Counted from the first letter of the stretch, positions 16,539 through 25,566 are shown. The stretch is 64,000 bases of DNA from Sulfitobacter mediterraneus (GCF_003054325.1 NZ_QBKU01000001.1:186001-250000); one strand, 5' to 3'. Program-made: numbers and translations. Notes: generated by a model from the sequence alone, not told the origin.

Positions 16539-17410
16539 TGCATCCGGCCCCTTCTGTTATCTTTTTCTCCACCTTCTCCGGCCTTGGCTTTGGCCTGCTG
16601 TTCTGGCTTGGCCTTGGCATACCGGGCGTCACTGGCTTCTCTGCCTTTGCCTTTTTCACCATCGCTTATCTGCTGGCGGTGGGCGGGCTGATCTCCTCGA
16701 CCTTCCACCTTGGGCACCCCGAACGGGCGCTCAAAGCCTTCACCCAATGGCGCAGTAGTTGGCTCAGCCGTGAAGGCTGGTGCGCTGTTCTGGCACTGGT
16801 CATTCTGGCGGTCTATGGCATCGGCCTCGTGTTCTTTGACAGCCGCTGGACCGTACTGGGCCTGATCGGCGCCTTGTTTGCCCTGGGCACAGTGTTCACA
16901 ACCTCGATGATCTATGCCCAACTCAAGACAGTGCCGCGCTGGAATATGCCGCTGACCCCGGCCAATTTCCTGTCGCTCAGTATTGCTGGCGGCGCCCTTT
17001 TGGCGGGACAGGTCACTTGGGCGATTGGCCTGCTGATTGTCTCGGGGATCATTCAGGCCGCAACATGGGTGATGGGCGACAAGGCCTTTGGAAACTCTGG
17101 CAGTGATCTGGCCAGCGCAACCCAGCTGGGCCACATTGGCACCCCCCGCGCGTTTGAGCCGCCCCACACCGGCACCAACTATTTGCTACGGGAATTTGTG
17201 CATGTGATCGGACGCAAGCACGCCCAAAAACTGCGCCTGATCGCCATTTCTCTGATGGCGGTGTTGCCGGTGGTCCTGCTGTTGTTGCCGTTCAATCACC
17301 TGTTGGCAGTTGTCGCGGTGCTGGCCCATGTGGCGGGCGTCCTGGCGGCGCGTTGGTTGTTCTTTGCCGAGGCTGAACACGTGGTTGGTCTTTACTACGG
17401 CAAACGTTGA
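16538..17410 (+). CDS. soeC: Sulfite dehydrogenase, membrane anchor subunit
   Basis: A 290-residue, strongly hydrophobic protein with about eight predicted membrane helices and the DmsC family pattern, for example the HPAPSVIFFSTFSGLGFGL opening and STFHLGHPERALKAFTQWR. It anchors SoeAB and should hand electrons to the quinone pool. The start overlaps soeB by one base (TGATG). It ends the taurine-sulfite operon, or passes into the acetyltransferase gene that begins at the same point. Confidence 0.92.
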   Translation: MHPAPSVIFFSTFSGLGFGLLFWLGLGIPGVTGFSAFAFFTIAYLLAVGGLISSTFHLGHPERALKAFTQWRSSWLSREGWCAVLALVILAVYGIGLVFFDSRWTVLGLIGALFALGTVFTTSMIYAQLKTVPRWNMPLTPANFLSLSIAGGALLAGQVTWAIGLLIVSGIIQAATWVMGDKAFGNSGSDLASATQLGHIGTPRAFEPPHTGTNYLLREFVHVIGRKHAQKLRLIAISLMAVLPVVLLLLPFNHLLAVVAVLAHVAGVLAARWLFFAEAEHVVGLYYGKR

Positions 17411-17415
17411 TCGAG

Positions 17416-17889
17416 ATGGAGTTGACCCTGCGTCCGGCCCGCCCCGATGAGGCAGAGGCGCTCACTGATCTGGTGATGCGTTCCAAGCAATCCAACGGCT
17501 ATGATGACGCCTTTATGGCGGCCTGTGCGGATGAGTTGCGCGTGACGCCCGCACGGATCGCCGCAGGCAATTTCTGGGTGGCGGTGGCACAGGGCGCGCT
17601 GTGCGGCTGCGTCACGCTCGATCCAGACAGGGCCACGGGCCAAGGCACAATATCGACCTTCTTTATTGATCCCGATGCCAAACGGCAGGGCGTTGGCCGC
17701 GCCCTTTGGGGCCAAGTCCAAGCCGCCGCGAGGTCGCAGGGAATGTCCCTGCTCAAGCTGGACGCTGATCCGGCAGCGGTGTCGTTTTACCAAGCGATGG
17801 GATTCGAAACAGTCCGCGAGGTGCCATCAGGATCCATTCCCGGACGGGTTCTGCCGCAAATGGAATTGACGCTGCCATCTGTAGCGTAG
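17416..17889 (+). CDS. GNAT-family N-acetyltransferase after soeC
   Basis: A 157-residue GNAT acetyltransferase. The acetyl-CoA-binding motif is in DPDAKRQGVGRALWG, followed by a C-terminal YQAMGF-type element (FYQAMGFETVREV). I use the ATG at 17416, six bases after soeC; an in-frame TTG at 17407 overlaps the soeC stop and may be used for coupling. The substrate is unknown. Its position suggests co-transcription with soeABC, but a role in sulfur metabolism is unproven. Confidence 0.85.
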   Translation: MELTLRPARPDEAEALTDLVMRSKQSNGYDDAFMAACADELRVTPARIAAGNFWVAVAQGALCGCVTLDPDRATGQGTISTFFIDPDAKRQGVGRALWGQVQAAARSQGMSLLKLDADPAAVSFYQAMGFETVREVPSGSIPGRVLPQMELTLPSVA

Positions 17890-17907
17890 GGCGGGGTTCA
17901 CCCCGCC
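17887..17907. repeat. GTAxGGCGGGG hairpin repeat, copy 1
   Basis: An inverted repeat (ggcgggg tt ca ccccgcc, 17890-17907) starts within the stop region of the acetyltransferase gene. A near-identical element at 19153-19173 lies on the other side of the amidohydrolase gene. It may terminate transcription between the convergent genes. Confidence 0.6.
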
Positions 17908-17918
17908 ACCACGACAAA

Positions 17919-19085
17919 TCACGACATCGGCAAACGCACCTCAACCACACGCGCCATAATCGATGCGCCAACGGGCAAGATTGAGGTATCCAGAACATAC
18001 TCAGGGTTGTGCAGAGGCGCAGTGCCGCCATGTCCAACCGTGCAATAAGCGCCCGGCACCACACGCAGCATATCGGCAAAATCCTCTGACCCAGTGACAG
18101 GTGGCGCCTGTGGATCAAGGTTTTCAACCCCGACAATATCACCCGCCGCCTGCATATAGACATCCGACAGTTCATCATCGTTGATCAAAACGTCGAACAC
18201 GGACCGCAGATCAAGCGTGATCTCGACCCCATGTGCGATTGCAAAGCCGTCACAAAGGGCCTGCATCCGCTGCGCGGCCAGTTCATACATCTCATCCGCG
18301 AAATAGCGCACCGTGCCCGCCAATGTCGCGGTCTCTGGCACCACATTATAAGCCGATCCCGAATGGATCTGAGTGATCGACATCACCAGAACCTCTTGGG
18401 CGGGGATGTTGCGGCTGAGGATGGTTTGCATCTCGCTGGCCAGCGATGCGGCAATGATCAGTGCATCGCGAGAATCGTTTGGCTTGGCGGCATGGCTGCC
18501 TTTGCCTTTGATATGGATGTCAAAGAACGCCGCCCCTGCCATTGCCTGCCCCTTGCAAATCCCCACCTTGCCGGGCTTGCCATTGGGATGGTTGTGCATC
18601 CCGAAAATCTCATCACAGGGAAAATGTTCAAACAAGCCATCCGCCAGCATCTGTTTGGCCCCGCCAAGCCCCTCTTCGGCAGGCTGAAACACCACCACTG
18701 CAGTGCCGTCAAAATCCCGCGTTGCTGCCAGATGTTTCGCAGCGCCCAGCAGCATCGTGGTGTGGCTGTCATGACCACATGCATGCATCACACCGTCGTT
18801 CTTTGACGCGTAAGGCAGGCCCGTGGCTTCATGGATCGGCAGCGCATCCATATCGGCCCGCAGACCCACACGGCGATTGCCCTGCCCCTTGCCGCGAATG
18901 ATCCCGACAACACCGGTCTTGCCCAAACCCTCATGCACCTCGTCCACACCATAACTGCGCAGCTTTTCCGCAACGATGCCGCTGGTGCGCACTTCGGTAA
19001 AGCCGATCTCGGGATGCGCATGAAGGTCACGGAAAATGTCCTCCAGCTCGGGGACGCTGTCGGCGATGGTGGGCAGAATATTCAT
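17919..19085 (-). CDS. M20-family amidohydrolase (hippurate hydrolase-like)
   Basis: A cytoplasmic metallopeptidase-like amidohydrolase of 388 residues that removes an acyl group from an N-acyl amino acid or related amide. Metal-binding segments are clear: LRADMDALPI, MHACGHDSHTTMLLG, FQPAEEGLGGA and GMHNHP, plus the dimerisation domain in the middle (about 185-295). I chose the ATG at 19085 because a GGAG ribosome-binding sequence precedes it; the open frame extends 19 codons further. It is flanked by two copies of a hairpin repeat. The exact substrate is not deducible. Confidence 0.9.
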   Translation of the reverse strand: MNILPTIADSVPELEDIFRDLHAHPEIGFTEVRTSGIVAEKLRSYGVDEVHEGLGKTGVVGIIRGKGQGNRRVGLRADMDALPIHEATGLPYASKNDGVMHACGHDSHTTMLLGAAKHLAATRDFDGTAVVVFQPAEEGLGGAKQMLADGLFEHFPCDEIFGMHNHPNGKPGKVGICKGQAMAGAAFFDIHIKGKGSHAAKPNDSRDALIIAASLASEMQTILSRNIPAQEVLVMSITQIHSGSAYNVVPETATLAGTVRYFADEMYELAAQRMQALCDGFAIAHGVEITLDLRSVFDVLINDDELSDVYMQAAGDIVGVENLDPQAPPVTGSEDFADMLRVVPGAYCTVGHGGTAPLHNPEYVLDTSILPVGASIMARVVEVRLPMS

Positions 19086-19152
19086 GAAAAAGGCTCCGGG
19101 TTGTTTTCCGCGCATGGTGGGACGAAGCCCAGCAAACCGCAACCCGGAACCG

Positions 19153-19173
19153 TAAGGCGGGGATTACCCCGCC
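19153..19173. repeat. GTAxGGCGGGG hairpin repeat, copy 2
   Basis: gtaaggcggggattaccccgcc at about 19152-19173 matches copy 1 at 19 of 22 bases, the differences keeping the palindrome. It lies between the dapA stop and the amidohydrolase gene. Confidence 0.6.
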
Positions 19174-19185
19174 AATATGCCTGAA

Positions 19186-20061
19186 TTAGTTGGTCAAACC
19201 CGCATGACGCATCGCGTCATCAACCATCACTTTGGTCTCGTCCGACAGGGCAGTCAGGGGCAGTCGCACCTCATCAGAACACAGATCAAGCTTGGACATG
19301 GCGTATTTCACACCCACCAAACCCGGCTCGGTAAAGATGGCTTTGTGCAGCGGCATCAGACGGTCCTGAATATCAAGCGCGGCGCGATAATCGCCAGCGG
19401 CGCAAGCCGCCTGCATCTTGGCCAGCATCGCGGGGGCCACATTGGCCGTAACCGAAATACAGCCCGTGCCGCCTTGGGCGTTGAACCCGTGGGCAGTGGC
19501 ATCTTCGCCAGACAATTGGATGAAATCGGGACCGCATGTCATGCGCTGATCGCAGACCCGCGCCAGATCGCCGGTGGCATCTTTCACGCCCACAATGCGC
19601 GGCAGCTTGGCCAATTCACCCATGGTCGCTGGCGTCATATCCACAACGGACCGGCCAGGAATATTGTAGATGATCACAGGCAGGTCGCAGCAATCATGCA
19701 CAGCGGTGAAATGCGCGATCAAACCGCGCTGGGTTGGCTTGTTGTAATAGGGCGTCACCACCAAAACCGCATCGGCGCCAACAGATTCGGCGTGACGGGC
19801 CAAACGGATGCTTTCCGTAGTATTGTTGGACCCAGCACCGGCAATGACCGGAACCCGGCCAGCAGCGGCTTTGACCACCTCTTCCACGACAATCTCATGC
19901 TCGCGGTGGGTCAAGGTTGGCGATTCGCCTGTTGTCCCAACCGGCACAAGGCCATCACTGCCTTCACCGATGTGCCACTCCACAAGTTTCTTCAAGGTCT
20001 CCAGATCCAGCTCGCCGTTGCGAAACGGCGTGACGAGGGCAGGCATAGAACCTGTAAACAT
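19186..20061 (-). CDS. dapA: 4-hydroxy-tetrahydrodipicolinate synthase
   Basis: Condenses pyruvate with aspartate semialdehyde in lysine and diaminopimelate synthesis. It is a 291-residue TIM barrel with the standard DapA marks: [14 protein letters not shown], the catalytic Tyr in YYNKPTQRG and YNIPGRS, and the Schiff-base Lys in [10 protein letters not shown]. The ATG at 20061 has AAGGAG eight bases upstream and gives the usual length; a GTG two codons earlier sits too close to that site. It is divergent from the lytic transglycosylase gene. Confidence 0.96.
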   Translation of the reverse strand: MFTGSMPALVTPFRNGELDLETLKKLVEWHIGEGSDGLVPVGTTGESPTLTHREHEIVVEEVVKAAAGRVPVIAGAGSNNTTESIRLARHAESVGADAVLVVTPYYNKPTQRGLIAHFTAVHDCCDLPVIIYNIPGRSVVDMTPATMGELAKLPRIVGVKDATGDLARVCDQRMTCGPDFIQLSGEDATAHGFNAQGGTGCISVTANVAPAMLAKMQAACAAGDYRAALDIQDRLMPLHKAIFTEPGLVGVKYAMSKLDLCSDEVRLPLTALSDETKVMVDDAMRHAGLTN

Positions 20062-20198
20062 GTGCACGCTCCTTTGTTGTGCTGGTCGGCAGAATTGCCG
20101 AACTTCTGAATGACCATTGGCGCGGGTGTGATTTGATTACGGTGCGCTACGGTATATGTTTCAAGGCTCTAGCCTCTGACCCATGGGAAATGCAAGCA

Positions 20199-22163
20199 AT
20201 GACACGCATTCTGACGCTCTTCGCGCTTGTTTTTATGCTTGCTGTGCCCGCTTTGGCCGAACGGCCCCGCCCCTTGGCCAAAGCGTTGGAGGCGATGCGC
20301 AGCGGAAATTGGGACAACGCCAGCCGGATCGCGGCCCGTGATGGGCAGATAGCCGCCGATATTGTCACATGGCATCACCTGCGTGCCGGGCGCGGCAGCT
20401 ACGCCGAGATCACCGAGTTTCTCAGTCGCCGAAACAACTGGCCCGGAGAGGCATATCTGCGCAAACAATCCGAAACCGTGGTGATCGGGCAAGGCGACCC
20501 CAAAATCCTGCGGTTCTTCAAAGACCACCCGCCGCAAACCCCACTGGGTGTGCTGGCTTACGCCGCCGCGCTGAGCCGTGATGGTCAGAAAGACAAAGCG
20601 GATGATTTGGTGATCCGCACATGGCGCAGCTTGGACATGGACCGGCCTGCGCAAATCCTGTTTCTCGCCGATCATGCCGCCTTGCTCAAACCTCATCACG
20701 CCGCCCGGTTGGAGGCCCTGTTGTGGAAGCGCAAACATGACGCCGCACGCCGGCTGTTTGATCTGGTCAGCACCGATTTGGTTGCCCTCGCCGAAACCCG
20801 CATCGCGCTGCAACGCCTGTCGCGTGAGGTGAACACGCTGATCGAGGCCTTGCCACCCCAGCATGCCAATGACCCGGGGTTGCAGCACGACCGTTTCGAA
20901 TGGCGCATTCGCAAGGGCCTCGGCGGATCGGCAAAAGAACTGCTCCTTGCGCAATCCACCAGTGCTAAAGCCTTGGGAAAACCCTCCGCATGGAGCAATC
21001 GCCGCCGTGCCTTGGCCCGGTCCGAGATGCGCGCAGGCAATGGCAAGCGGGCCTATCAATTGGCATCGCAACACTTCCTGATCGAAGGGTCCGACTATGC
21101 CGATCTTGAATGGTTGTCGGGCTATCTGGCGTTGCGGTTCCTCAAAGACCCCACAGCGGCACACCAGCATTTCCTCAACCACGATAGCGTGGTGCAATCG
21201 CCGATTTCACAAGGCCGTGCCGGATACTGGCAGGGCCGGGCGCTTGAGGCGATGGGCGACAAAGACGGCGCTCAAAAGGCCTATGCCGAGGGCGCGAAGT
21301 TCCAGACATCCTTCTACGGGCTGTTGGCCGCAGAGCGGGGCGGATTGGCGTTTGACGCAAGACTTGCCGGCACGGAGCCGTCACCCGATTGGCGTGCGGC
21401 TGCCTTTGCCTCGGACCCGCGGTTCGAGGCAGGCATCTTGCTGCAAGCCTCGGGCGAGCTCTCGCTTGCCGAACGGTTCTGGTTGCATCTGGCAGATGGG
21501 TTGGATGAAACCGGGTTGGCGCAGTTGGGGCAAGCCGCCATTGATTTGGACCAACCGCACCTTGCCGTCATGATTGGCAAGCGGGCGGCGCGGCGCGGGC
21601 TGACCATCGCCGCGCCGTACTATCCGCTGCATCCCCTGTTGGAGCTTGACCTGCCAATGGCGCCCGAGATGAACCTCGCCATCGCCCGGCGCGAAAGTGA
21701 ATTTGATGCCGTGGTGGTCAGCCACGCGGGCGCACGCGGCTTGATGCAACTGATGCCCGCCACCGCTCGCGATGTCGCCTCTGATCTGGGCATTTCGGGT
21801 CTGCACACCACCGACAGACTGACCGCTGATCCGGACCACAACGCACAGCTGGGGGCGACCTATCTGTCGCAGATGGCCGGGCGGTTTGATGGCAATGTCT
21901 CCATGATCGCCGCCGCTTACAACGCGGGGCCCAGCAGGCCGGACCGTTGGATGGCCACCTATGGTGATCCGCGCAAGGGTCAGATTGATATCGTCGATTG
22001 GGTCGAAATGATCCCGTTCCGTGAAACGCAAAACTACGTCATGCGGGTCACGGAAAGCCTGCCGATCTATCGCGCGAGACTGGGCAAAGATCCGTTGCCG
22101 ATCCCGTTTTCTGAGGAACTAGTGGGCCGCAGCCTTTTGCCGTTCGCGCCAAAAGGTGAATAG
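20199..22163 (+). CDS. Soluble lytic murein transglycosylase
   Basis: Secreted peptidoglycan lytic transglycosylase of 654 residues. It starts with a signal peptide (MTRILTLFALVFMLAVPALA). A long alpha-helical superhelical region (about 25-480) follows, then the SLT catalytic domain: the catalytic Glu in IARRESEFDAVVVS, the GLMQLMPATA motif, and AAYNAGPSRPDRW. It cleaves glycan strands to 1,6-anhydromuropeptides during wall turnover. I chose the ATG at 20199; one three codons upstream is also possible. Its last 45 bp overlap the end of the convergent EamA gene. Confidence 0.92.
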   Translation: MTRILTLFALVFMLAVPALAERPRPLAKALEAMRSGNWDNASRIAARDGQIAADIVTWHHLRAGRGSYAEITEFLSRRNNWPGEAYLRKQSETVVIGQGDPKILRFFKDHPPQTPLGVLAYAAALSRDGQKDKADDLVIRTWRSLDMDRPAQILFLADHAALLKPHHAARLEALLWKRKHDAARRLFDLVSTDLVALAETRIALQRLSREVNTLIEALPPQHANDPGLQHDRFEWRIRKGLGGSAKELLLAQSTSAKALGKPSAWSNRRRALARSEMRAGNGKRAYQLASQHFLIEGSDYADLEWLSGYLALRFLKDPTAAHQHFLNHDSVVQSPISQGRAGYWQGRALEAMGDKDGAQKAYAEGAKFQTSFYGLLAAERGGLAFDARLAGTEPSPDWRAAAFASDPRFEAGILLQASGELSLAERFWLHLADGLDETGLAQLGQAAIDLDQPHLAVMIGKRAARRGLTIAAPYYPLHPLLELDLPMAPEMNLAIARRESEFDAVVVSHAGARGLMQLMPATARDVASDLGISGLHTTDRLTADPDHNAQLGATYLSQMAGRFDGNVSMIAAAYNAGPSRPDRWMATYGDPRKGQIDIVDWVEMIPFRETQNYVMRVTESLPIYRARLGKDPLPIPFSEELVGRSLLPFAPKGE

Positions 22164-22997
22164 CCCTGCCGCCACGATCAATCCTACCCCGATGGCGACA
22201 TTGCTGCGGATGGTTTCCCCAAAAAAGCTGATCCCGATCAAGGCCGCAAAGACCAGTTGGAGATAGGCAAAGGGCTGCACCGCGCTGGCCTCTGCAACCT
22301 CGTAACAGCGGATCAACAACCAATGACCAGTGACCCCTGTTACGCATAGACATCCCATGAACATCCAGTCTGTTGCGGCCATCGGCTCCCAAAACCATAC
22401 GCCAGCGAATGTCATGGCGATCGCACCGGTCACCCCTGTCCAAAAGAAGCTGGTGGCGGTGCTGTCGCGCCGCGCCACGTAGCGGGTGAGCAATCCGTAA
22501 ACGGCGAACATCGTCGCAGACAACAACGGGATCACCGCCGCCGGATCAAAGACCGACATGCCCGGCTGCAAGATGATCAACACCCCAATGAACCCTACAC
22601 CAATCGCCGCCCAACGGCGCCAGCCGACCCGTTCGCCCAGCACCGGACCAGAGAGCGCGGCAACCAACAATGGATAGCAGGTGAACACCGCATGGCTTTC
22701 CACCAGACCAAGAATTGTAAACGCTTCCACCATAACACAAATTTCCGCCGCAAGCAGAACGCCGCGTAGGGTTTGCAGCAACGGCTGCCGGGTGCGCGCC
22801 GCGGCCCGCATGCCCCCCGGATTGCGCCGAGCAATGGCAATCACAAAGGCCGCAAAGAACCAATAGCGGATCATCACCACCATCAGAACGTTATACTCGC
22901 CTGCCAGATGCTGCGACAATCCATCCTGCACCGCGAACACAAATGTGGTGGCCACCATCAAGGCAATGCCCAGCGGAATGTTGTTGGATTGGTTCAT
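22119..22997 (-). CDS. EamA/DMT-family transporter
   Basis: An inner-membrane permease of 292 residues with about ten predicted helices arranged as two EamA repeats (about 10-140 and 150-285). Family-like pieces are FVFAVQDGLSQ in helix 1 and the GPVLGERVGWRRWAAIGVGFIGVLI junction region, quoted only in part. DMT members export or import metabolites; the substrate is unknown. The ATG overlaps the mnmD stop (TAATG), so it is translationally coupled to a tRNA-modification gene, with no obvious functional link. Confidence 0.87.
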   Translation of the reverse strand: MNQSNNIPLGIALMVATTFVFAVQDGLSQHLAGEYNVLMVVMIRYWFFAAFVIAIARRNPGGMRAAARTRQPLLQTLRGVLLAAEICVMVEAFTILGLVESHAVFTCYPLLVAALSGPVLGERVGWRRWAAIGVGFIGVLIILQPGMSVFDPAAVIPLLSATMFAVYGLLTRYVARRDSTATSFFWTGVTGAIAMTFAGVWFWEPMAATDWMFMGCLCVTGVTGHWLLIRCYEVAEASAVQPFAYLQLVFAALIGISFFGETIRSNVAIGVGLIVAAGLFTFWRERQKAAAH

Positions 22998-23671
22998 TAC
23001 GATTGTATCTTTGCGCGGGTCATATGCCGCTTGCGCCCGTACCCCGAAACCCGTTCGACCGCAAAGCCAGCATCCGCCAAACCGCGCCGCACAAAGCCTG
23101 CGGCGGTATAGGTTGCAGCCGTTCCATACGCTTGCGTATGCTCGCCCACCACCATCATCAATTCTGCCGACCAGAGCTCAGGATTCTTGGCCGGTGAGAA
23201 CCCGTCAAGGAACCACGCATCGGCCATCCCATCCCAGCGCGGAAGTGTCTCACGCGAGTCCCCAACGATCACTTCTGCCCGCACGCCCGGCAGGTCAATC
23301 ACACCGCCCTGCCCCGTCCACGCCTTGGTTAGCAGGTCACGTTTGCCGCCAAATTCGGGAAAGACCGCATGGGCCCGCGCCATATCTTCCGGCGACATCG
23401 GATACGCTTCAAAACTGGTAAAACAAAGCTGCCCCGCCACGCCGCTGGCTGCGAAGGCATCCCATGCCACCAGAAGGTTCAAACCTGTACCAAAGCCAAG
23501 CTCGGCAATCTGGAAGCCATCCACAAACCGTTCCGGCAGGTCATTGCCCGCCAGAAACACATGCTCTGTCTCGGCCACGCCATTCTCAAGGCTAAAGAAC
23601 GGATCATCAAAGCGGGTCGAAACCGGCACCTCACCATCGCGCCAAAGGATCTGATCTGTCTGGTTCTGCAC
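22997..23671 (-). CDS. mnmD: tRNA 5-methylaminomethyl-2-thiouridine methyltransferase (MnmD)
   Basis: SAM-dependent methyltransferase that completes mnm5s2U at the tRNA wobble position. It matches the N-terminal half of E. coli MnmC: the opening QILWRDGEVPVSTRFDDPFF, the SAM motif ELGFGTGLNLL, and WFLDGFSPAKNPELWS. I chose a GTG at 23671 (224 residues), where the family similarity begins; the frame is open further upstream but would overlap the divergent oxidase gene. The oxidase half of MnmC is encoded separately and divergently at 23733. Confidence 0.88.
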   Translation of the reverse strand: MQNQTDQILWRDGEVPVSTRFDDPFFSLENGVAETEHVFLAGNDLPERFVDGFQIAELGFGTGLNLLVAWDAFAASGVAGQLCFTSFEAYPMSPEDMARAHAVFPEFGGKRDLLTKAWTGQGGVIDLPGVRAEVIVGDSRETLPRWDGMADAWFLDGFSPAKNPELWSAELMMVVGEHTQAYGTAATYTAAGFVRRGLADAGFAVERVSGYGRKRHMTRAKIQS

Positions 23672-23732
23672 GGCGACACCAAGTAAAGGAGGGACAACGC
23701 GCCGACACTGCGCAAAGGAACGGAGCTTGGCA

Positions 23733-24764
23733 ATGGTTGAAATCACAGTGCGCGGAGCAGGGATTTTTGGCCTCTCGGTGGCCTGGGCCTGCGTACAGCG
23801 CGGCGCCAAGGTCTGTGTGGTTGATCCAAGCGGCCCCGCGGCCGGCAGCAGCGGCGGCTTGGTCGGCGCATTGGCCCCGCATGTGCCCGAAAACTGGAAC
23901 CCAAAGAAAGCATTCCAATTGGACAGCCTTCTGATGGCCGAAGGCTTTTGGTCGGAGGTTGAGGCCGCAGGTGGCGGATCGGCAGGTTACGCCCGCACTG
24001 GCCGTTTGCAGCCGATCAACGATGACGCCGCTCTGGCTTTGGCACAGCGGCGCGTCGAAACAGCCAAGGTTCTTTGGCAAGACAACGCCATCTGGGAGGT
24101 CATTGCAGCCAGCGATACCGAATGGGCGCCAACAACCCCGTCCGGCCTGCTGATCCGCGACACGCTCAGCGCTTTGGCGCATCCTCGTAAGGCTTGCGAT
24201 GCCTTGGTGAAAGCCCTCACCGCCAAGGGGGCCGAGATCACCACCAATGCGCCTGATCGCGGGCAGGTGCTATGGGCCACCGGGATGGCGGGCTTGCTTG
24301 AGATGACCTCGAACCACCACCGCAGTGTCGGCAATGGCGTCAAGGGTCAGGCGGCATTGCTGCGCTATGATGCGCGGGGTTTGCCGCAGCTTTTCGCAGG
24401 CGGTGTGCATGTGATCCCGCACTATGATGGCACTGTCGCAATCGGCTCCACCTCCGAGCGGGAGTATGACACGCCCGGTCAGACCGATGCGCAGCTGGAT
24501 GTCGTGATTGATGCGGCGCGGGCAGCGATCCCTGCATTACATGTTGCCCCGGTGCTGGAACGTTGGGCGGGTGTCCGCCCCCGCGCCCGCAGCCGCGCAC
24601 CGATGCTGGGCGCCTGGCCCGACCGGCCCGGTCATTTTATCGCCAATGGTGGCTTCAAAATCGGCTTTGGCATGGCCCCAAAGGTGGCACAGGTTATGGC
24701 CGATTTCATGTTGGAGGGGCGTGACGCCATTCCGGACGGCTTCCGCGTTGAGGATAACCTTTAA
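23733..24764 (+). CDS. FAD-dependent tRNA modification oxidase (MnmC C-terminal domain equivalent)
   Basis: A DAO-type FAD oxidoreductase of 343 residues, matching the oxidase half of MnmC that converts cmnm5U to nm5U in tRNA. The Rossmann motif is VRGAGIFGLSVAWACVQRG, and the C-terminal FAD contact is NGGFKIGFGMAP. ATG 23733 has GGAG upstream. It is divergent from mnmD with about 60 bp between the starts. The adjacency to mnmD makes this assignment much stronger than generic glycine oxidase, though the sequence alone does not prove it. Confidence 0.82.
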   Translation: MVEITVRGAGIFGLSVAWACVQRGAKVCVVDPSGPAAGSSGGLVGALAPHVPENWNPKKAFQLDSLLMAEGFWSEVEAAGGGSAGYARTGRLQPINDDAALALAQRRVETAKVLWQDNAIWEVIAASDTEWAPTTPSGLLIRDTLSALAHPRKACDALVKALTAKGAEITTNAPDRGQVLWATGMAGLLEMTSNHHRSVGNGVKGQAALLRYDARGLPQLFAGGVHVIPHYDGTVAIGSTSEREYDTPGQTDAQLDVVIDAARAAIPALHVAPVLERWAGVRPRARSRAPMLGAWPDRPGHFIANGGFKIGFGMAPKVAQVMADFMLEGRDAIPDGFRVEDNL

Positions 24765-24768
24765 GGCA

Positions 24769-25566
24769 CTACGCGCGGGCCTGCATACATTGCCGTCCAT
24801 CCGGCCCACGCACCCAAAGATCGCGCCCCTCGCGGCAAAACGCAGCCGTCTCAAAATGCATCAGCGGGGCGGTTGCCCGGAACTGAAACGTGGTCAGCGG
24901 GCCAAGTTCGGCCTCTGCCAGTAACATCAGTTTTTGCGCCAAAAGCGGGCCGTGTACGACCAATCCGTCATAGCCTTCGATCTCGCGGGCATAGTCCAGA
25001 TCATAGTGTATGCGGTGCCCGTTGAACGTCAGCGCCGAATAGCGAAAAAGCAGAGTGGAGGAAAAGGATGCCGCGACTCGGCTTTCCTCATCCATCCGGG
25101 CGACAGGCGGCACAGGTTTGATCGCATCCGGCGCGGGATCTTCGCGGTACACCAGATCCTGCCATTCGGTAAGGCAAAGCACATTGTTTTGATGAATGTC
25201 ATGGCGCATCGTGACAAAGGCCAGCGGCCCGGTGCGCCCGTCCTTGCGCGTCGCGCTTTCGCAGTGTGATGTTTTGATCGCTTCAACACCCGTGCGCAGC
25301 GGGGTTTGAAACTGCAACCGTCCCCCGGCCCACATCCGCCGCGGCAATCCCATATCGGGGATCAATCCGCCAACCTGCGGATGACCATCCCGGCCAAGCC
25401 CCTCAGGCGGCTGCGGATCCCAAAAATAGAGTTGGTGAAAGAACGGCGGCAATGCATCGCCTGCACTGATGGTCGGCCTTTGCCCCAGCGCCACTTGCAT
25501 CGCAGCAGCGCGGGCACTGTCCATGACATCGCTTTGACTTGTCTGTTTGGGCTGTGCAGGGTTCAT
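24769..25566 (-). CDS. MaoC/FAS1-like hot-dog dehydratase (mesaconyl-C4-CoA hydratase-like)
   Basis: A 265-residue protein with two hot-dog segments. The C-terminal one has the hydratase-2 pattern: FRYSALTFNGHRIHYDLDYA then GYDGLVVHGPLLAQ, containing the Asp/His catalytic pair. It resembles mesaconyl-C4-CoA or itaconyl-CoA hydratases and the FAS1-like dehydratase family. It should hydrate or dehydrate an acyl-CoA. The exact substrate is unclear. It converges with the MnmC-like oxidase gene, four bases apart, and is divergent from the VOC gene. Confidence 0.82.
   Translation of the reverse strand: MNPAQPKQTSQSDVMDSARAAAMQVALGQRPTISAGDALPPFFHQLYFWDPQPPEGLGRDGHPQVGGLIPDMGLPRRMWAGGRLQFQTPLRTGVEAIKTSHCESATRKDGRTGPLAFVTMRHDIHQNNVLCLTEWQDLVYREDPAPDAIKPVPPVARMDEESRVAASFSSTLLFRYSALTFNGHRIHYDLDYAREIEGYDGLVVHGPLLAQKLMLLAEAELGPLTTFQFRATAPLMHFETAAFCREGRDLWVRGPDGRQCMQARA

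Noticed and set aside
12893-17410. soeABC as polysulfide, DMSO or thiosulfate reductase
   Set aside because: The subunit types are shared, but SoeA has no twin-arginine signal and the genes follow xsc-pta, which release the sulfite that SoeABC oxidises.
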